Origin: an uncultured Burkholderiaceae bacterium
GTDB taxonomy: Bacteria > Pseudomonadota > Gammaproteobacteria > Burkholderiales > Burkholderiaceae_F
Length of the DNA: 7,112 nt
Direction of reading: 5' to 3'
NCBI GenBank assembly: GCA_937936215.1
Contig: CALGWX010000045.1
Span: 1 to 7,112, forward strand
Positions 5,569-7,112 of this stretch are shown piece by piece. Position numbers and translations under genes: made by a program. Every line of letters starts with the position of its first letter. The first letter of the stretch is position 1. The notes beneath the pieces were generated by a model. It had not been told where the DNA came from, searched no databases, and worked only from the letters and a program-made list of their open reading frames with translations.

Positions 5569-7112
5569 ATGAACTCGCCCCCTCCCCTGACCGCCGACAG
5601 CGCCGCCGGCGTCATTGCCCGCATGCTCAAGGCGCGCGGCGTAGACCGCGTGTTCGGCCTCTGCGGCGGCCACATCATGCCGATCTGGATGCGGCTCGAT
5701 GCGGAGGGCATCGCCATCGTCGATGTGCGCGACGAGCGCGCCGCCGTGTACATGGCCCATGCCTTCGGCGAGCTGACCGGGGGCATCGGCGTCGCGCTGG
5801 TCACCGCCGGCCCCGGCGTCACCAACGCGATGACGGCGATCGCCAATGCCCACGTCGCGCGGGCGCCGGTGCTGGTGCTCTCGGGCACGCCGCCGCGGCC
5901 ACAGGAAAATCGCGGCGCGCTGCAGGACATCGTGCACACCGACCTCGTGCGCTCCATCACCCGCTACGCGCGCACGGTGCGCGAGCCGTCGCTGGTGCCG
6001 GCCGAACTCGATCAGGCGATGGCCGCCGCCTGCGGCCACGGCGGTGAACCCGGGCCGGCCTACCTCGACTTTCCCACGGACACGCTGCGCGCCGGCGTTC
6101 CGCCGGCGCTGCAACTGCGCGAACGCTTTGCCGCCAGGCCGCGACCGCGTCTCGCCGTCGACGAAGCCGAGGCCGCTCGGGCTGCCGAACTGCTGTGGTC
6201 GGCGCGGCGGCCGCTGGTGATCAGCGGCCGCGGTGCCCGCGGCGCGCGCAACGAGCTGATCGCGCTGCTCGACGCGCTCGGGGCGCCCCACCTCGACACC
6301 GGCGAAAGCAAGGGCCTGGTGCCGGACTCGCATCCGTCGACGGTGGCGGCGATGCGCGGCGCGGTGCTCGGCCAGGCCGATCTCGTGCTGACCGTCGGCC
6401 GGCGGCTCGACTTCCAGCTGGGCTACGGCTCGCCGGCGGTGTTCGGCGATGCCCGCTTCGTCCGCATCGCCGACGCCGTGGGCGAACTGCGCGACAACCG
6501 CCGCGGCGACGTCGAACTGCTGGCAACGCCGGCACTGGCGCTGGCGTCGATCCTCCGGCACGCCGAAGGGCGCGCGCCGGCACTCGACGTCCAATGGGTT
6601 GCCAGCCTGCGCGCAAGGCACCTGGAGCGCGCCGGCCAACTCGCCGAGTCGATGCGCAACGCGCCCGACGGGGCCGACGGCCGCATGCACCCCAACCGCC
6701 TGCTGGCCGCGGTGCAGCAGGCGATCGGCACCGACGCGGTGGTGGTCGCCGACGGCGGCGACTTCCTGTCCTTTGCCCGCGTCGGCATGCAGTGCGGCAC
6801 CTATCTCGATCCCGGATCGCTCGGCTGTATCGGCGTCGGCACGCCGTTCGGCATCGCCGCGGCCTTGGCGCTGCCGGGTCGGACCGTCGCCGTCCTGACG
6901 GGCGACGGCGCCTTCGGCTTCAACGCGATGGAGATCGACACAGCCGCCCGCCATCGCGTGCCGCTGCTGATCGTGGTCGCCAACAACGGCGCATGGCAGA
7001 TCGAGGTACACGACCAGACCACCACGCATGGCAAGGTGGTCGGCACGCGCTTGCAGCACGCCGATCACGCGGCGATGGCACGAGCCTTCGGCCTGTACGG
7101 CGAGCGCGTCGA
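5569..7112 (+). CDS. Thiamine-diphosphate-dependent enzyme, benzaldehyde lyase/acetolactate synthase-like, C-terminus cut by window edge
   Basis: 514 codons are visible and the frame is open to the window end; the family usually runs to about 550-570 residues, so roughly 40-60 are missing. Domain order is that of the IlvB superfamily: PYR domain (about 8-175), central domain (about 200-335), PP domain (about 370 onward). E56 in 'VRDERAAVYMA' is the glutamate that activates the cofactor. G445-D-G447, 24 residues, then N472-N473 is the thiamine-diphosphate/Mg motif. H35 in 'GLCGGHIMPIW' and Q119 in 'GALQDIVHTDLV' match His29 and Gln113 of Pseudomonas benzaldehyde lyase with exact spacing to the glutamate (Glu50 there). 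This favours a carbon-carbon lyase or ligase over a true acetolactate synthase, whose usual partner subunit is also not seen. ATG 5569 is the only start codon of the ATG/GTG type in frame after hcmA, but it has no clear Shine-Dalgarno. The substrate is unknown; a 2-hydroxyacyl-CoA lyase role is one possibility given the neighbours. Confidence 0.82.
   Translation, partial: MNSPPPLTADSAAGVIARMLKARGVDRVFGLCGGHIMPIWMRLDAEGIAIVDVRDERAAVYMAHAFGELTGGIGVALVTAGPGVTNAMTAIANAHVARAPVLVLSGTPPRPQENRGALQDIVHTDLVRSITRYARTVREPSLVPAELDQAMAAACGHGGEPGPAYLDFPTDTLRAGVPPALQLRERFAARPRPRLAVDEAEAARAAELLWSARRPLVISGRGARGARNELIALLDALGAPHLDTGESKGLVPDSHPSTVAAMRGAVLGQADLVLTVGRRLDFQLGYGSPAVFGDARFVRIADAVGELRDNRRGDVELLATPALALASILRHAEGRAPALDVQWVASLRARHLERAGQLAESMRNAPDGADGRMHPNRLLAAVQQAIGTDAVVVADGGDFLSFARVGMQCGTYLDPGSLGCIGVGTPFGIAAALALPGRTVAVLTGDGAFGFNAMEIDTAARHRVPLLIVVANNGAWQIEVHDQTTTHGKVVGTRLQHADHAAMARAFGLYGERV

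Noticed and set aside
3478..7068. A 1196-codon open frame on the minus strand covering hcmA and the thiamine-diphosphate gene
   Set aside because: Its translation is low-complexity, rich in Arg, Ala, Asp, Val and His, and has no recognisable domain. It is the antisense shadow of high-GC codon use in two clear plus-strand genes.

Overview
The window carries a near-complete gene set for activating 2-hydroxyisobutyrate as its CoA ester and rearranging it to 3-hydroxybutyryl-CoA. The DNA is GC-rich, the genes are tightly overlapped and the intergenic repeats are of a GC-rich hairpin type. Together with the gene order, this suggests a proteobacterium, most likely a betaproteobacterium of the Burkholderiales. 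That assignment is inference from style and gene content; no rRNA or other marker gene is present.

Layout. At 1-507 (minus strand, cut by the window edge) lies a GntR/FCD-family regulator. It is divergent from the operon, and the 132-bp gap holds a perfect TTGACA box and a CTGTAT-N5-ATACAG palindrome that looks like its operator. On the plus strand follow hcmB (640-1047, B12-binding small subunit), an acyl-CoA ligase (1339-2775, hcl-type), a MeaB-family GTPase chaperone (2772-3758) and hcmA (3745-5433, mutase large subunit). The last three genes overlap each other by 4 and 14 bases. After a 135-bp gap with REP-like inverted repeats comes a thiamine-diphosphate enzyme (5569 to the window end, incomplete at its C-terminus).

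How it fits together. The ligase would make 2-hydroxyisobutyryl-CoA with ATP. HcmA and HcmB form the coenzyme-B12 mutase, and the GTPase loads and protects the cofactor. The large subunit is not an ordinary methylmalonyl-CoA mutase. It has Ile90, Asp117 and Gln208, the residues known from the Aquincola tertiaricarbonis 2-hydroxyisobutyryl-CoA mutase, at the same residue numbers. This pathway is known from degradation of tert-alkyl compounds such as MTBE and tert-butanol.

The two least expected parts are these. First, a repeat cluster (about 1114-1337) sits between a strong Shine-Dalgarno plus ATG and the ligase gene, leaving a 76-codon leader ORF that stops two bases before the ligase ATG. 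Second, the downstream thiamine-diphosphate enzyme has His, Glu and Gln at the positions of the benzaldehyde lyase active site. It may be a carbon-carbon lyase acting on a metabolite of the same pathway.
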